NCBI GenBank assembly: GCA_963806735.1 | Contig: CAWEBE010000043.1 | Location: forward strand, 124,001-188,000 | DNA length: 64,000 nt | Reading direction: 5' to 3' | Source: CADEFX01 sp963806735 | Lineage (GTDB): Bacteria > Pseudomonadota > Alphaproteobacteria > Rhizobiales > Hyphomicrobiaceae | Shown here: positions 55,593-63,930 of the stretch, in pieces | Numbering within the stretch: the first letter of the stretch is position 1 | Layout: each line of letters begins with the position of its first letter | Made by a program: the position numbers and the translations under genes | Notes under the pieces: model-generated | Told to the model about the DNA's origin: nothing | The model's input: only the letters and a program-made list of their open reading frames with translations | Database searches by the model: none

Positions 55593-56341
55593 CAATGTTG
55601 CCCGCCGCAGCAGGAGCCAGTCTTGCCGGTTGCATCCTGCTCGTAGCGGTCGTGATGGCGCACCCACTGCATCGTGTAGGAAAGGTCTTCCTCGGCGCGG
55701 CCCTTGGGCGTCAAGTCGAGCATCCGATAGGTGCCCATCATCACCTCGACGCCGCGGCCGTAGGTCGAATAGGTGTGGAAGACCGCGCCAGCGTCGTCCT
55801 TCAAGAACACGCTGACGCCCGGCAATTCCTCGCCACGATGCGGTGAGCCGCCGAAATTGTAGTCGATTCTGCCCGTGGCGATCTCCTCCGGTGTGAAGCT
55901 CACCCGGAAATCGTAGTTGAAGCTGTTGGCGTTCGAGGAGACCCAATTGAAGCGCCAGCCCATCCGTCGGCGGAAGCGCTCGATCTCGCTGTAGGGCGCA
56001 CGCGAGATTGCAACGAAGGTGACATCGCGCTGCGCCAGATGTGCGGTCATGCCGTCGGTATGGTCGGCCATGTAGGAACAGCTCTTGCAGCCTTCCTCCC
56101 AGCCTGGCGCCAGCATGAAGTGTTGCACGAGCAGCTGGCTGCGGTCGGCGAACAGATCGGCCAGTGAGACCTTGCCGTTTGGCCCTTCAAAGACATATGG
56201 TTTCTCGACGCGCATCCAAGGCAGTTTTCTCCGCAGCTCGGCGACCTGGTCGCCGCGGTGTGTCAGGTCCTTTTCTGCGGCAAGCAAATCGCGCCGCGCT
56301 TCCAGCCACTTCTCCCGTGATACGATCGCATGCGTCGTCAT
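55592..56341 (-). CDS. DUF899 thioredoxin-like protein
   Basis: 249 residues with the DUF899 start (REKWLEARRDLLAAEKDLTH), then FADRSQLLVQHFMLAPGWEE followed by GCKSCSYMADHTDG: the Cys-x-x-Cys of the thioredoxin-like fold is CKSC near residue 85. The end is CCGGQH. The family is thioredoxin-like with no firmly known reaction. GGAGAG is upstream of the ATG. Followed by a coupled membrane protein. Confidence 0.88.
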   Translation of the reverse strand: MTTHAIVSREKWLEARRDLLAAEKDLTHRGDQVAELRRKLPWMRVEKPYVFEGPNGKVSLADLFADRSQLLVQHFMLAPGWEEGCKSCSYMADHTDGMTAHLAQRDVTFVAISRAPYSEIERFRRRMGWRFNWVSSNANSFNYDFRVSFTPEEIATGRIDYNFGGSPHRGEELPGVSVFLKDDAGAVFHTYSTYGRGVEVMMGTYRMLDLTPKGRAEEDLSYTMQWVRHHDRYEQDATGKTGSCCGGQH

Positions 56342-56469
56342 GATGGCTCTCCTTTTGTAGTCCGGCGCGTCACTGCCGAATTGGTCGTGAACGTTCCCGG
56401 TGTTGATCGTGAGGTAGATATACTGCCCACCAAGGCCCCACTGGGAGTGACAAGTGTGTCGGGATTTGA

Positions 56470-56871
56470 ATGGACTCGCTGATCACAGCAGGCGCCCGCG
56501 CCCTAGCATCGGGTGATGCCCTTGGCGCTTTGAACTGTATCGCGTTGCGTGATGACCCGCCGGCATTGGCACTGCGCGGAATTGCCATGGCCCAGCTTGG
56601 CGATCTCGCCAGAGCAAGGCTGCTCCTGCGGCGGGCCGCCGCCGCCTTTGGCCCGAGAGAAGCGCTCGATCGCGCCCGCTGCGTCGCCGCCGAAGCCGAG
56701 ATTGCCCTTGTCTGCCGCGATCTCGGTTGGACCCTGAAACCGCTCGATGCTGCCTATCAGGCGCTTCAACGTTATGAAGATCACGCCAACGCCGCACATG
56801 CACGTTATTTGAAAGATGCGCGGGAGAGAAGCGTTGCCCGTGATGCGTCGGTGCTGATTGGGTCCGTTTGA
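56470..56871 (+). pseudogene. Truncated helical-repeat/HTH protein, N-terminal part
   Basis: 133 residues, strongly helical: ALRDDPPALALRGIAMAQLG, ARLLLRRAAAAFGPREAL and AEAEIALVCRDLGWTLKPLD. This matches the TPR-like N-terminus of longer (about 400-residue) rhizobial proteins that end in a DNA-binding part. After NAAHARYL the frame becomes unrelated and stops, so about two thirds are missing. Confidence 0.6.
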
Positions 56872-56926
56872 CGGTGAGTTATGGCCCGAAGCGGAAGTTC
56901 GACAGATCGTGTCCTCCGCCCGGAAT

Positions 56927-57058
56927 TCAAATCGTTTGATCAACCACCTTCATTTGTTCTTCATTCATCCGGCCACCGTGCACCGTGATTTTAGAGAGAG
57001 CAGTGTCGATCTCGCGAAGGTCCGCAGGCGTCAGCTGAACATTGATTGCGCCTAGGTT
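56927..57058 (-). pseudogene. C-terminal remnant of an aldo/keto reductase
   Basis: Reads NLGAINVQLTPADLREIDTA, then LSKITVHGGRMNEEQ before a stop. This is the end of an aldo/keto reductase (NLGA...LTP.DL.EI). Nothing of the barrel is found upstream. Confidence 0.65.
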
Positions 57059-57481
57059 TGTCCCTGCCCTCACGATAGGCGTCCAAGGTGCGCTGGGCGC
57101 GAGCCTTGGCCCTGTAGGACCGCGCCGCCTTGGCGATTCGCGGGTGACAGTGGGATTTCCGTCCCCGCCGGGACGACCTCGCCCTGAGTTGCAGCACCCG
57201 GCGTTCCGCTCGCGGGGGCACGCTGTTAATACGGGTCAAAGCTGGAAGCATTGCGTCAGGACGGGTGCACCACACTCACAAAGGTCCGCTATGCCGTGCT
57301 CGAAAACGATGGCGCGATTACGATCGGGTTGCGCAGCGACCAAGGCACCCGAATGAAGAAGGCATGATGCGTAAAGGCCAGCGACTGCGTTGATCAGGTC
57401 GATCAATGCAGAGAAGTTAGGAACGGCGTCCGGCGTGAACGGAATCCTCTGCATGCCGTTTCCAAGGGAGGAGGATCGCGG
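57059..57481. other. Non-coding stretch before the YihY/BrkB gene
   Basis: About 420 bases. A minus-strand frame ending near 57236 is not convincing. GGGAGGAGG at 57466-57474 is the ribosome site of the next gene. Confidence 0.4.
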
Positions 57482-58402
57482 ATGCTTCGCCCGACACCTG
57501 CTTGGCGCAAGGTTATGGCCCAACCCGGGCGCTTCACTTTACAGGTCCTGAAGGCCTTCCAGAAAAACCAGGGTCTGCTGCTGTCTGGAGCACTGGCCTA
57601 TTACATCCTGCTCTCCGTTATTCCCCTTTTCACCTTCCTGCTCCTGATGCTTTCTCACGTGGTTGATGAAGCCGCGCTGCTGGCGACCTTGCGACGTTAC
57701 ATCGGCCTTATCGTTCCCGGGGACTCTGCGGCGGTCCTTGCGCAGGTGCGCAATATCCTCGAGCACCGCGAAGTCGTCGGCTGGGTCGTGCTTGCCGCCA
57801 TGCTGTTTTTCAGCTCGCTTGCGTTCAGCGTGCTCGAGAGCGCCATGTCGATCATTTTTGTGCATCGGGTGCGGCACAAACCGCGGCCGCTCATCATCTC
57901 CTTGCTCCTTCCTTATCTCTACATCCTCTTGCTTGCCGTCGGCTTCCTGGTGATGACCATCATTGCGAGCCTGCTGCAATCGATGAGTGATGACCAGTTT
58001 GTCCTGCTGGGACGCGGTTGGTCACTGGACCGGCTTTCAGTCGTCCTCCTGTATCTGGCCGGCGTCGTGGGTCTGATCCTGGTCCTCACGTCTATTTATC
58101 TGGTCATGCCGCCCACAGGGCGCATCCGTCCCCGCCATGCGCTTGTCGGCGGCATCGTGGTTGGCCTGCTATGGGAGGCCACGCGTCACATCCTGCTCTG
58201 GTATTTTTCGACGCTGTCGGTGGTCGGCGTGGTCTATGGCTCGCTCGCCACCACGATCATCGGGCTGCTGAGCCTCGAGATCGCCAGCATCATTCTGCTG
58301 CTTGGGGCGCAGGTGATTGCCGAGTACGAGCGGCTGCAAGACGGCGACACAACGGCGCCCGGTGAGCTGAAGACGGAGGCTGCGCCCGCGGAGGTGAAGT
58401 GA
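57482..58402 (+). CDS. YihY/BrkB family membrane protein
   Basis: 306 residues with about six membrane segments. The family start LSGALAYYILLSVIPLFTFL (about 33-52), the loop with FSSLAFSVLESAMSIIF and the motif GGIVVGLLWEATRHILLWYF (about 220) are clear. YihY proteins were once called RNase BN; they are membrane proteins of uncertain transport function. It ends four bases into a possible upstream start of the response-regulator frame. Confidence 0.92.
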   Translation: MLRPTPAWRKVMAQPGRFTLQVLKAFQKNQGLLLSGALAYYILLSVIPLFTFLLLMLSHVVDEAALLATLRRYIGLIVPGDSAAVLAQVRNILEHREVVGWVVLAAMLFFSSLAFSVLESAMSIIFVHRVRHKPRPLIISLLLPYLYILLLAVGFLVMTIIASLLQSMSDDQFVLLGRGWSLDRLSVVLLYLAGVVGLILVLTSIYLVMPPTGRIRPRHALVGGIVVGLLWEATRHILLWYFSTLSVVGVVYGSLATTIIGLLSLEIASIILLLGAQVIAEYERLQDGDTTAPGELKTEAAPAEVK

Positions 58403-58530
58403 CCCTCTTGCAGGCTCCTCGCTCCGTGCGCCGGTTGCAGGACTTATTGTCCTGTGGGACGCTACGTTTGTGCTCTAGCCTGACAGTAACACGTGGCTTT
58501 GCTCGCCACTGGCCTAAGCAGCGTGTTGCC

Positions 58531-59163
58531 ATGACCCGCATCCTGATCGCCGATGATCATGCCGTGGTGCGCTCGGGTGTCCGACGCATCATCGAAAGTC
58601 ACGCGGGCTGGACTGTCGTCGCCGAGGCGGCTGATGGCAAAGAGGCCATCGACAAGGCCATCGCCATCAAGCCTGACGTGGCCATTCTCGACGACGCGCT
58701 TCCCCGGATCAACGGCATTGAAGCCGCGCGCCAGATCCGCTTGCGTGCACCGAGCGTCGAGGTGCTGATCCTTACAGAGCACGACAACGAGATCATCATG
58801 CGCGAAGCGTTCAGCGCGGGAGCACGCGGCTATCTTCTAAAGACAGAAGCCGAACAAGAGCTGGTGGCCGCCATCGAAACCCTTGCGGTGCATCGGCCGT
58901 ATTTGACCGGCAAGGCTATGGAGGCACTCCTCAAGGCGTTTCAAGGTCATGCGCAGCCAGTCGAACAGCTGCTGACGGCCCGCGAGCGCAGCGTCGTGCA
59001 ATTGGTCGCCGAAGGGCACAGCAACAAGCAGATTGCCCAGGTACTCAGCATCAGCGTCAAAACTGTGGAGTCACACCGCGCTGCGATCATGCGCAAGCTT
59101 GAGCTGACCTCGACGGCGGCTTTGGTGCGCTACGCCGTGCGCCATAAGCTCATTGAGCCTTGA
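58531..59163 (+). CDS. NarL-family response regulator
   Basis: 210 residues: receiver domain (ILIADDHAVVRSGVRRII at the start; phospho-acceptor Asp in DVAILDDALPRING near residue 54; Lys in YLLKTEAE near 104) and LuxR-type HTH (LTARERSVVQLVAEGHSNKQ at about 151, then KTVESHRAAIMRKLEL). ATG at 58531 is chosen since receiver domains begin there; the in-frame extension is unrelated. The partner kinase is not adjacent; a HisKA_2 kinase is encoded 3.4 kb downstream, but that type usually signals to other regulators. Confidence 0.92.
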   Translation: MTRILIADDHAVVRSGVRRIIESHAGWTVVAEAADGKEAIDKAIAIKPDVAILDDALPRINGIEAARQIRLRAPSVEVLILTEHDNEIIMREAFSAGARGYLLKTEAEQELVAAIETLAVHRPYLTGKAMEALLKAFQGHAQPVEQLLTARERSVVQLVAEGHSNKQIAQVLSISVKTVESHRAAIMRKLELTSTAALVRYAVRHKLIEP

Positions 59164-59347
59164 GTCGATCACGTTCCCGCTGCGCGCGGCAGGCACCCCA
59201 TTGGGCGCCGACGGCCGGGATATGCGGCCCGAGAGGAGCGCCTGAGTGATTTAGAGATCCCGTCTCGAGGCAGCGAAGGTGCGCTGCCTTACCTGTCCGT
59301 CCTGCAATGCAGGCTCCTGACCACTAGATGTTGCTCGTTCAGAGTGT

Positions 59348-60007
59348 TCAGGCTGGCTTGGCCAATACAGCAAGCCGATCAGGCCAACGAGTAGTGCGGG
59401 CGCAGCTCGTGCACATCGGCACGACCATTGGGCTGCGGCGGGACAGGCTCACCTTCGCCGATAGAGTGAGGGGGGAAAGAGGAAGGAAGACGGCGAGCGG
59501 CCAATTGCGCGCCAACAGTCGCGCACCACCCAACGCTGCGGCGGTCCCTCCTGGAATGCTGAACAGCGCACCAAAGACGGCAATGGGCGCCTGCATCATG
59601 GCCTGTGCTGCCGCGTCGCTTACGACCTCGCCAGTGTCGCTCGCCTCGGCGGCTTGCTCGGCCTCCTCCTCTATTTCCTCCTTGGCCGACACGACGGCGG
59701 CGGCGATCAGGCCCACCACCGCCAAGCCGCCGGCTACAATGGCCTGAGTGACGCGCTCACCCTTGCCGACCACCAACTCCTGCACGATGTGCGCAAAGTC
59801 GCGACCGGGCACGAGCAGCGGCGCAAGATGATCCTCAAGGAGCTGCAGGCGCTCGCCTTGAGCATGGGCGCCATCCCGGTCCAGCGCGAACCTGCCCCGG
59901 CGCTGGAACAGATGCCGCACGAACGGCCCTTGTATGCGGAAGGTCAGACCGTCGGCTCCGGCGATCTTGCCGGACGGTGACAGCACGCAGCTGTGCGAAC
60001 GCCTCAC
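59348..60007 (-). CDS. Possible membrane protein, uncertain
   Basis: A 219-codon frame, not recognised. Parts look protein-like: a helix AIVAGGLAVVGLIAAAVVSA, an acidic stretch EEIEEEAEQAAEASD, and a second hydrophobic stretch with a GG-rich turn. The N- and C-terminal parts look like random translation of GC-rich DNA. No good ribosome site. It may be a decayed gene, or plus-strand frames here may be the real ones. Confidence 0.35.
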   Translation of the reverse strand: MRRSHSCVLSPSGKIAGADGLTFRIQGPFVRHLFQRRGRFALDRDGAHAQGERLQLLEDHLAPLLVPGRDFAHIVQELVVGKGERVTQAIVAGGLAVVGLIAAAVVSAKEEIEEEAEQAAEASDTGEVVSDAAAQAMMQAPIAVFGALFSIPGGTAAALGGARLLARNWPLAVFLPLSPLTLSAKVSLSRRSPMVVPMCTSCARTTRWPDRLAVLAKPA

Positions 60008-60091
60008 CGAGCGAAGGCAACGAGAGGCCCATCCTCAACGACGAGAATAGCGCGGTTCCAGAAGCGACAAGCGCAACATGAGACAGCCCAT

Positions 60092-60251
60092 GGCGCGGCT
60101 AAGCGCGTAACTGCCGGGGAGGCAGTGCGGACTGGTTGCTGGGCGTCCGCTTATGTCCCAAGCCGTCGATCAATCCTCAGGTACGCAACAAGCGCTATGA
60201 TCGACTGAGGGAGGCCACACCCGACTAGCTGGGCGGGTCTGGTGCTGCATG
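60092..60251 (+). repeat. Intergenic direct repeat, copy 1
   Basis: About 160 bases that align, with gaps, to 63776-63930 in the same direction. Shared blocks include TGGCGCGGC, AGGCAGTGCGG, CCGCTT-TGTCCC-AGCCGTCGA, CGCAACAA, TCGACTG and TGCTGCA; identity by eye is about 65-70%. It lies upstream of the glycosyltransferase gene. Confidence 0.7.
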
Positions 60252-60372
60252 CTCAACCTTAGATGTGGATGAACATCAGCGCACTGATTTGGATTAGTGA
60301 CGGTTATGTCTCGCCAATGTTGGACGTAACGCGCGGACCTGGCATGCGCGGACGACCTAAGGCGCTCGCAGC

Positions 60373-60397
60373 GGAACCTTATCGGCCGGCACGGGTT
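60373..60397 (+). promoter_or_regulatory. Possible EcfG-type (general stress sigma factor) promoter
   Basis: GGAAC at 60373-60377, sixteen bases, then GGTT at 60394-60397. The EcfG consensus in alphaproteobacteria is GGAAC, 16-17 bases, then CGTT or similar; the -10 part here has G in place of C. It is about 110 bases upstream of the glycosyltransferase start. Confidence 0.35.
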
Positions 60398-60505
60398 TGC
60401 GTCCTCGTCGATAATCCAACGGCTTCAGCGCTTTTATCTCAAAAGCAGCGAGCCGGTTCCTTCTGAACAACAGGACATCAATGCAGAATCGCGCAGATTG
60501 CTCCC

Positions 60506-61645
60506 TTGGTCGAAAGTGTGCCCCCGCGCCTCTACGGCGGCACCGAAAGAATTGCCAGCTATCTCACAGAAGCTCTGGTGATGCAGGGGCATGATGTGAC
60601 GCTGTTCGCCAGCGGGCAATCGATCACCACCGCAAAGCTCGTGCCTTGCTGTGCACAGGCCCTTCGGCTCAATCCATCTGTGCGCGATCCTATTCCCTAC
60701 TACATGCTGATGCTCGATAAGGTACGCAGAATGGCGTCAGACTTCGACGTGCTTCACTTTCACATCGACCAATTCCATTTTCCGATTTTTCACGATTTCG
60801 CGCATCGCACCGTTACCACGCTGCACGGTCGCCAGGACCTACCGGACCTCAAGCAGCTTTACCTCGGCTTCCCGGACATGCCGCTGGTCTCCATCTCCGA
60901 AGCCCAGCGCGGCCCGATCCCAGATGCCAATTTCGCTGGCACCGTCTACCACGGCCTGCCAACGGATCTGCTTACCCCGACACTGCATGCGCGCGGGGGG
61001 TACCTCGCTTTTCTTGGACGTATCTCACCGGAAAAACGCGTTGATCGCGCCATCGAGATCGCACGCGCCGTCGGCCTCCCGCTCAAGATCGCCGCCAAGG
61101 TCGATCGCGTCGATGAAGAGTACTTCAAGACCGAAATCGAGCCCCTGCTCACCCTGCCCGGGATCGAGTACATCGGCGAGATTGACGAGCGCCGCAAAAA
61201 CACCTTCCTGGGCGACGCCCGCGCACTGCTGTTCCCGATCGATTGGCCGGAGCCGTTCGGCCTGGTGATGATCGAGGCCATGGCGTGCGGGACGCCCGTT
61301 CTCGCCTTTCGCAATGGCTCGGTGGCGGAAGTGGTCGACAGCGGCGTCACCGGCGAAGTCGTCGACAGCGTAGCCGAAGCCATTTGCAAGATCGGCAGCG
61401 TTTTGGCGCTCGACCGTGGCAGGGTGCGCCGCCGCTTCGAGAAGCGGTTCTCCGCCGCCCGCATGGCCCAAGATTACACCAACATCTATCGCAAGCTGAT
61501 CGGCGAAAAGGTCACGCGCGGCCAGGATCGTGTCATGCCGACGATCGGCAATGAGGCCATGGCCCCCGCTAACGGACATGGGCTTGGGCCCATCTCCATT
61601 TCGCGCTGGCAGGGCCCGCCGCAAACGCCCGCCGGTGATGCCTGA
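60506..61645 (+). CDS. Glycosyltransferase (GT4-type), start region shifted by one base
   Basis: 379 residues as given (TTG start). Blocks: PPRLYGGTERIASYLTEAL, VTTLHGRQDLPDL, GYLAFLGRISPEKRVDRAIE near residue 163, and WPEPFGLVMIEAMACGTPVL near 250, the GT4 donor-site E-x7-E motif. Family members begin MRIAQIAPLVES; here that peptide is encoded just upstream in frame (RIAQIAPLVES), but the ATG at 60481, which has AGGA before it, is out of frame by one base (an extra C after ATG). So either translation begins at a poor codon, the gene is damaged, or the sequence has an error. Confidence 0.88.
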   Translation: MVESVPPRLYGGTERIASYLTEALVMQGHDVTLFASGQSITTAKLVPCCAQALRLNPSVRDPIPYYMLMLDKVRRMASDFDVLHFHIDQFHFPIFHDFAHRTVTTLHGRQDLPDLKQLYLGFPDMPLVSISEAQRGPIPDANFAGTVYHGLPTDLLTPTLHARGGYLAFLGRISPEKRVDRAIEIARAVGLPLKIAAKVDRVDEEYFKTEIEPLLTLPGIEYIGEIDERRKNTFLGDARALLFPIDWPEPFGLVMIEAMACGTPVLAFRNGSVAEVVDSGVTGEVVDSVAEAICKIGSVLALDRGRVRRRFEKRFSAARMAQDYTNIYRKLIGEKVTRGQDRVMPTIGNEAMAPANGHGLGPISISRWQGPPQTPAGDA

Positions 61646-61768
61646 CCGGAAACCACACTTAGGGCTATTTAGAAAGACCAGTGGGCGGCCGACTAGGGTG
61701 CCTGCCACATCTGCGGGGTCGAGGCTTTCGTGAACTCGCAGTGAGCGAGCGATTGACCATTTGGCTTC

Positions 61769-61984
61769 TCAGACATCCTTGCCACCAGGTGCCGGTGCTT
61801 CACTCGCGCCAGTGCGGGTCTTCGACACGGACAGTGGGACCTTCGACTGCCGCCGCTCCTGCTCGTCGAGGTGGAGGAGCAGATCGATCCAGCGTTTCGG
61901 CAGCTCCTCGCGTGTCGCGGGCTCCGTCTCGGCGCGCAGCACCTTAGCTATGCGGCCAAGCCAAGGCTCCGGTGATGGGGACAT
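61769..61984 (-). CDS. Small helical protein, possibly NepR-like
   Basis: 71 residues: EPWLGRIAKVLRAETEPATR, then ELPKRWIDLLLHLDEQERRQ and a polar tail. The arrangement of two helices with P-(K/D)-R-(W/F)-x-(D/E)-L-L resembles the anti-sigma factor NepR of the alphaproteobacterial stress response, but the match is weak. No strong ribosome site. A phyR/ecfG pair is not in the window. Confidence 0.45.
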   Translation of the reverse strand: MSPSPEPWLGRIAKVLRAETEPATREELPKRWIDLLLHLDEQERRQSKVPLSVSKTRTGASEAPAPGGKDV

Positions 61985-62133
61985 ATGCCCGCCTGTCTGC
62001 GGGCCAACACTTCTATGGCTTCCGCTTTTTGAGGGTCACCAACCATGTCTACTGTCGGGAACGTCGTCCGGGGGAGGCTGTTCCTAATCTAGATCAGTAT
62101 ATTTGCTCGGCGAGTTTTCTACTGCTGCCGCCA

Positions 62134-62289
62134 CTAGCGCGCGTTCAGGTACCCGCCCTGGAATCCTGCCGGCTTCCTGAGCCCGGCCAGATCGTGGATG
62201 CTGACGCTGCCCTTGCGCACCGTCAGCAACTGCCGATCGCGCAGCTCACGCAGAACACGATTGACGTGGATGGCTTTCGGCTTCGCGCC
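62134..62289 (-). pseudogene. C-terminal fragment of a Crp/Fnr-family regulator
   Basis: Reads KAIHVNRVLRELRDRQLLTV, then RKGSVSIHDLAGL and the ending GGYLNAR: the recognition helix and wing of a Crp/Fnr-type HTH. In-frame stops lie just upstream and the cyclic-nucleotide-binding-type domain is missing. Confidence 0.7.
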
Positions 62290-62365
62290 TCATCATGGTG
62301 ACCAAATCGAGATTGACGTGAAGTTGGTTCTCCTCGGAGTCGGTGCACTCAACCCACGTTGGCAT
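62246..62365 (-). pseudogene. N-terminal fragment of a small unknown protein fused to the Crp/Fnr relic
   Basis: Starts MPTWVECTDSEENQLHVNLD and continues LVTMMRRE, then runs into the Crp/Fnr relic out of frame and stops. The first 25-28 residues resemble a small family (MPTW...CTD....VNLD); the rest is lost. The join near 62290 looks like a deletion junction. Confidence 0.5.
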
Positions 62366-62598
62366 GCGGAACTCCTGTTTAAAGCGAACTATTGGCGGAA
62401 CTCCTGTTCAAACGATTGGCGTTTGAACGCGAACGAACTCCTCGATGTGCCACGATGGAGTGGGCGCATATCATCTGCACCCAATGCATGAACAGCATGT
62501 GGCCCTTGCCCCGATGCTGCACAGCGCGGCGAAACTGTCGGAACTGAGAACCTTCGTCAGCACGCACTACTTCCGGCAGATGCCCGGGCAGAGGCACC

Positions 62599-63663
62599 CT
62601 ACGCGGCGTTAGGCAGCTGTGACGTGGGTTCCGTGTGACTGACGGTCATGATTGTGCCTTCGGCTCCAGTGACCAGATCAACCCGGGCATTGAGCTGCTG
62701 TGCCAGCGCATTGACGATGCTGGTGCCCAAGCCGGCCTTGGCCACAGCACCAGGACCCTGGTTCAGTTTGCCTGAGCCGTTGTCCGCAATCGAAAGCTTC
62801 CAGTCCAGCCCGTTGACCTTGTAGATGACGACAATCCGGCCATCCTTCTTATCGGGCGGAAAGGCGTGCTTGAGTGCGTTGATCATGCCTTCCGTGACAA
62901 TGAGGCCGATGCTGACGGCCGCGCTGGACGACGCCGTTCCCTCTCCTGCCGACACCTCAACCGAGACGGAGCGCTTTTCGCCGATCATCGAGTTGGCCAA
63001 GGTCGCGCACAACTTCGACAGGTACGGGCCAACTTCAATTGGGTCGCCGCGCCCGGACGCTCTCAGGTGCTGCTGCACAGCTGCGACCGACAGGACCCGC
63101 TTATGGGCATCCTGAAGATGCGCTCTCGTTTCGTCTGACTGCACGGTGCTCGCCTTCAGCAGGAGGATGCTGGCGATGATCTGCAGGCTGTTGGCAATAC
63201 GGTGCTGCATCTCCTCCAATAGCAATTCCTTCTGATGCAACAACTGCTGCACCTCCCGCTCTGCCGCGCGCCGCGCCGTGATATCCTCGATGGCGAGAAG
63301 GATGGTCGTATGATTGTTGCGCTCGTAGAAGACCTTGCGGGCGTTCAGGAGCATGACGCGCTGCCCGATCTCGGGAAACTCGTGCTCCACCTCAAAGTCG
63401 TCCAGCACACTGTGGTCGGGAGCGATCTTTTCCAGCAGCGCGCGCAGGGCCGGAATATCCCATTGGCCATCGCCCAACGCATACAGCAACTGGCCTTGCG
63501 TTTCCTGTCGGTTGACGCGGAATGTCAGATAGAACGAGCGGCTTGCCGCAACGACGCGCAGGTCCTTGTCGAGGACCAGGAGAGGCTCGCGCACCGTATC
63601 AACGATGGCTTGCGCAAGCGCGCGACCATCCTCAATGTCAGCAAATGGCATGCCCCGGGCCAT
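62599..63663 (-). CDS. PAS-HisKA_2 sensor histidine kinase
   Basis: 354 residues. A PAS domain covers about 15-130 (VDTVREPLLVLDKDLRVVAA), then the HisKA_2 H-box with its His in LLLEEMQHRIANSLQIIASI (about 160), and the ATPase domain with EGMINALKHAFPP (N-box), IADNGSG and AGLGTSIVNALAQQL. Such kinases are soluble, sense signals by PAS, and often feed the PhyR-NepR-EcfG stress pathway. AAAGGAAAG precedes the ATG at 63663; the in-frame upstream extension has no domain and is rejected. Confidence 0.92.
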   Translation of the reverse strand: MARGMPFADIEDGRALAQAIVDTVREPLLVLDKDLRVVAASRSFYLTFRVNRQETQGQLLYALGDGQWDIPALRALLEKIAPDHSVLDDFEVEHEFPEIGQRVMLLNARKVFYERNNHTTILLAIEDITARRAAEREVQQLLHQKELLLEEMQHRIANSLQIIASILLLKASTVQSDETRAHLQDAHKRVLSVAAVQQHLRASGRGDPIEVGPYLSKLCATLANSMIGEKRSVSVEVSAGEGTASSSAAVSIGLIVTEGMINALKHAFPPDKKDGRIVVIYKVNGLDWKLSIADNGSGKLNQGPGAVAKAGLGTSIVNALAQQLNARVDLVTGAEGTIMTVSHTEPTSQLPNAA

Positions 63664-63775
63664 GGCTTTCCTTTTTTTGACTGGCGGAGACGCCGCAGGG
63701 CAGAGCGCAAAAAAATGCGCCCTCCAGCAGCGTCTCAGCCTGAAATTTGAGTGTTGCGACGCATGTCGCTTCCAG

Positions 63776-63930
63776 TGGCGCGGCAAAGCGCAAACTGCCT
63801 GAGGCAGTGCGGCGCACATTGATGAGCGCCGCTTGTGTCCCGAGCCGTCGACCACTCCAAAATCGCAACAAACCGGCAGTCGACTGTGAGGACAGACTGC
63901 ACCTTAGCTAGGTGCGTCTGATGCTGCACA
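63776..63930 (+). repeat. Intergenic direct repeat, copy 2
   Basis: Aligns to 60092-60251 in the same orientation. It sits in the 337 bases between the kinase start and the right edge, where no gene is seen. If it belongs to a plus-strand gene, that gene lies beyond the window. Confidence 0.7.

Noticed and set aside
57042..57356. 104-codon plus-strand frame
   Set aside because: Pro/Arg/Ser-rich shadow-type composition, no ribosome site; on the minus strand a weak integrase-like segment near 57070-57140 was also too short to support.
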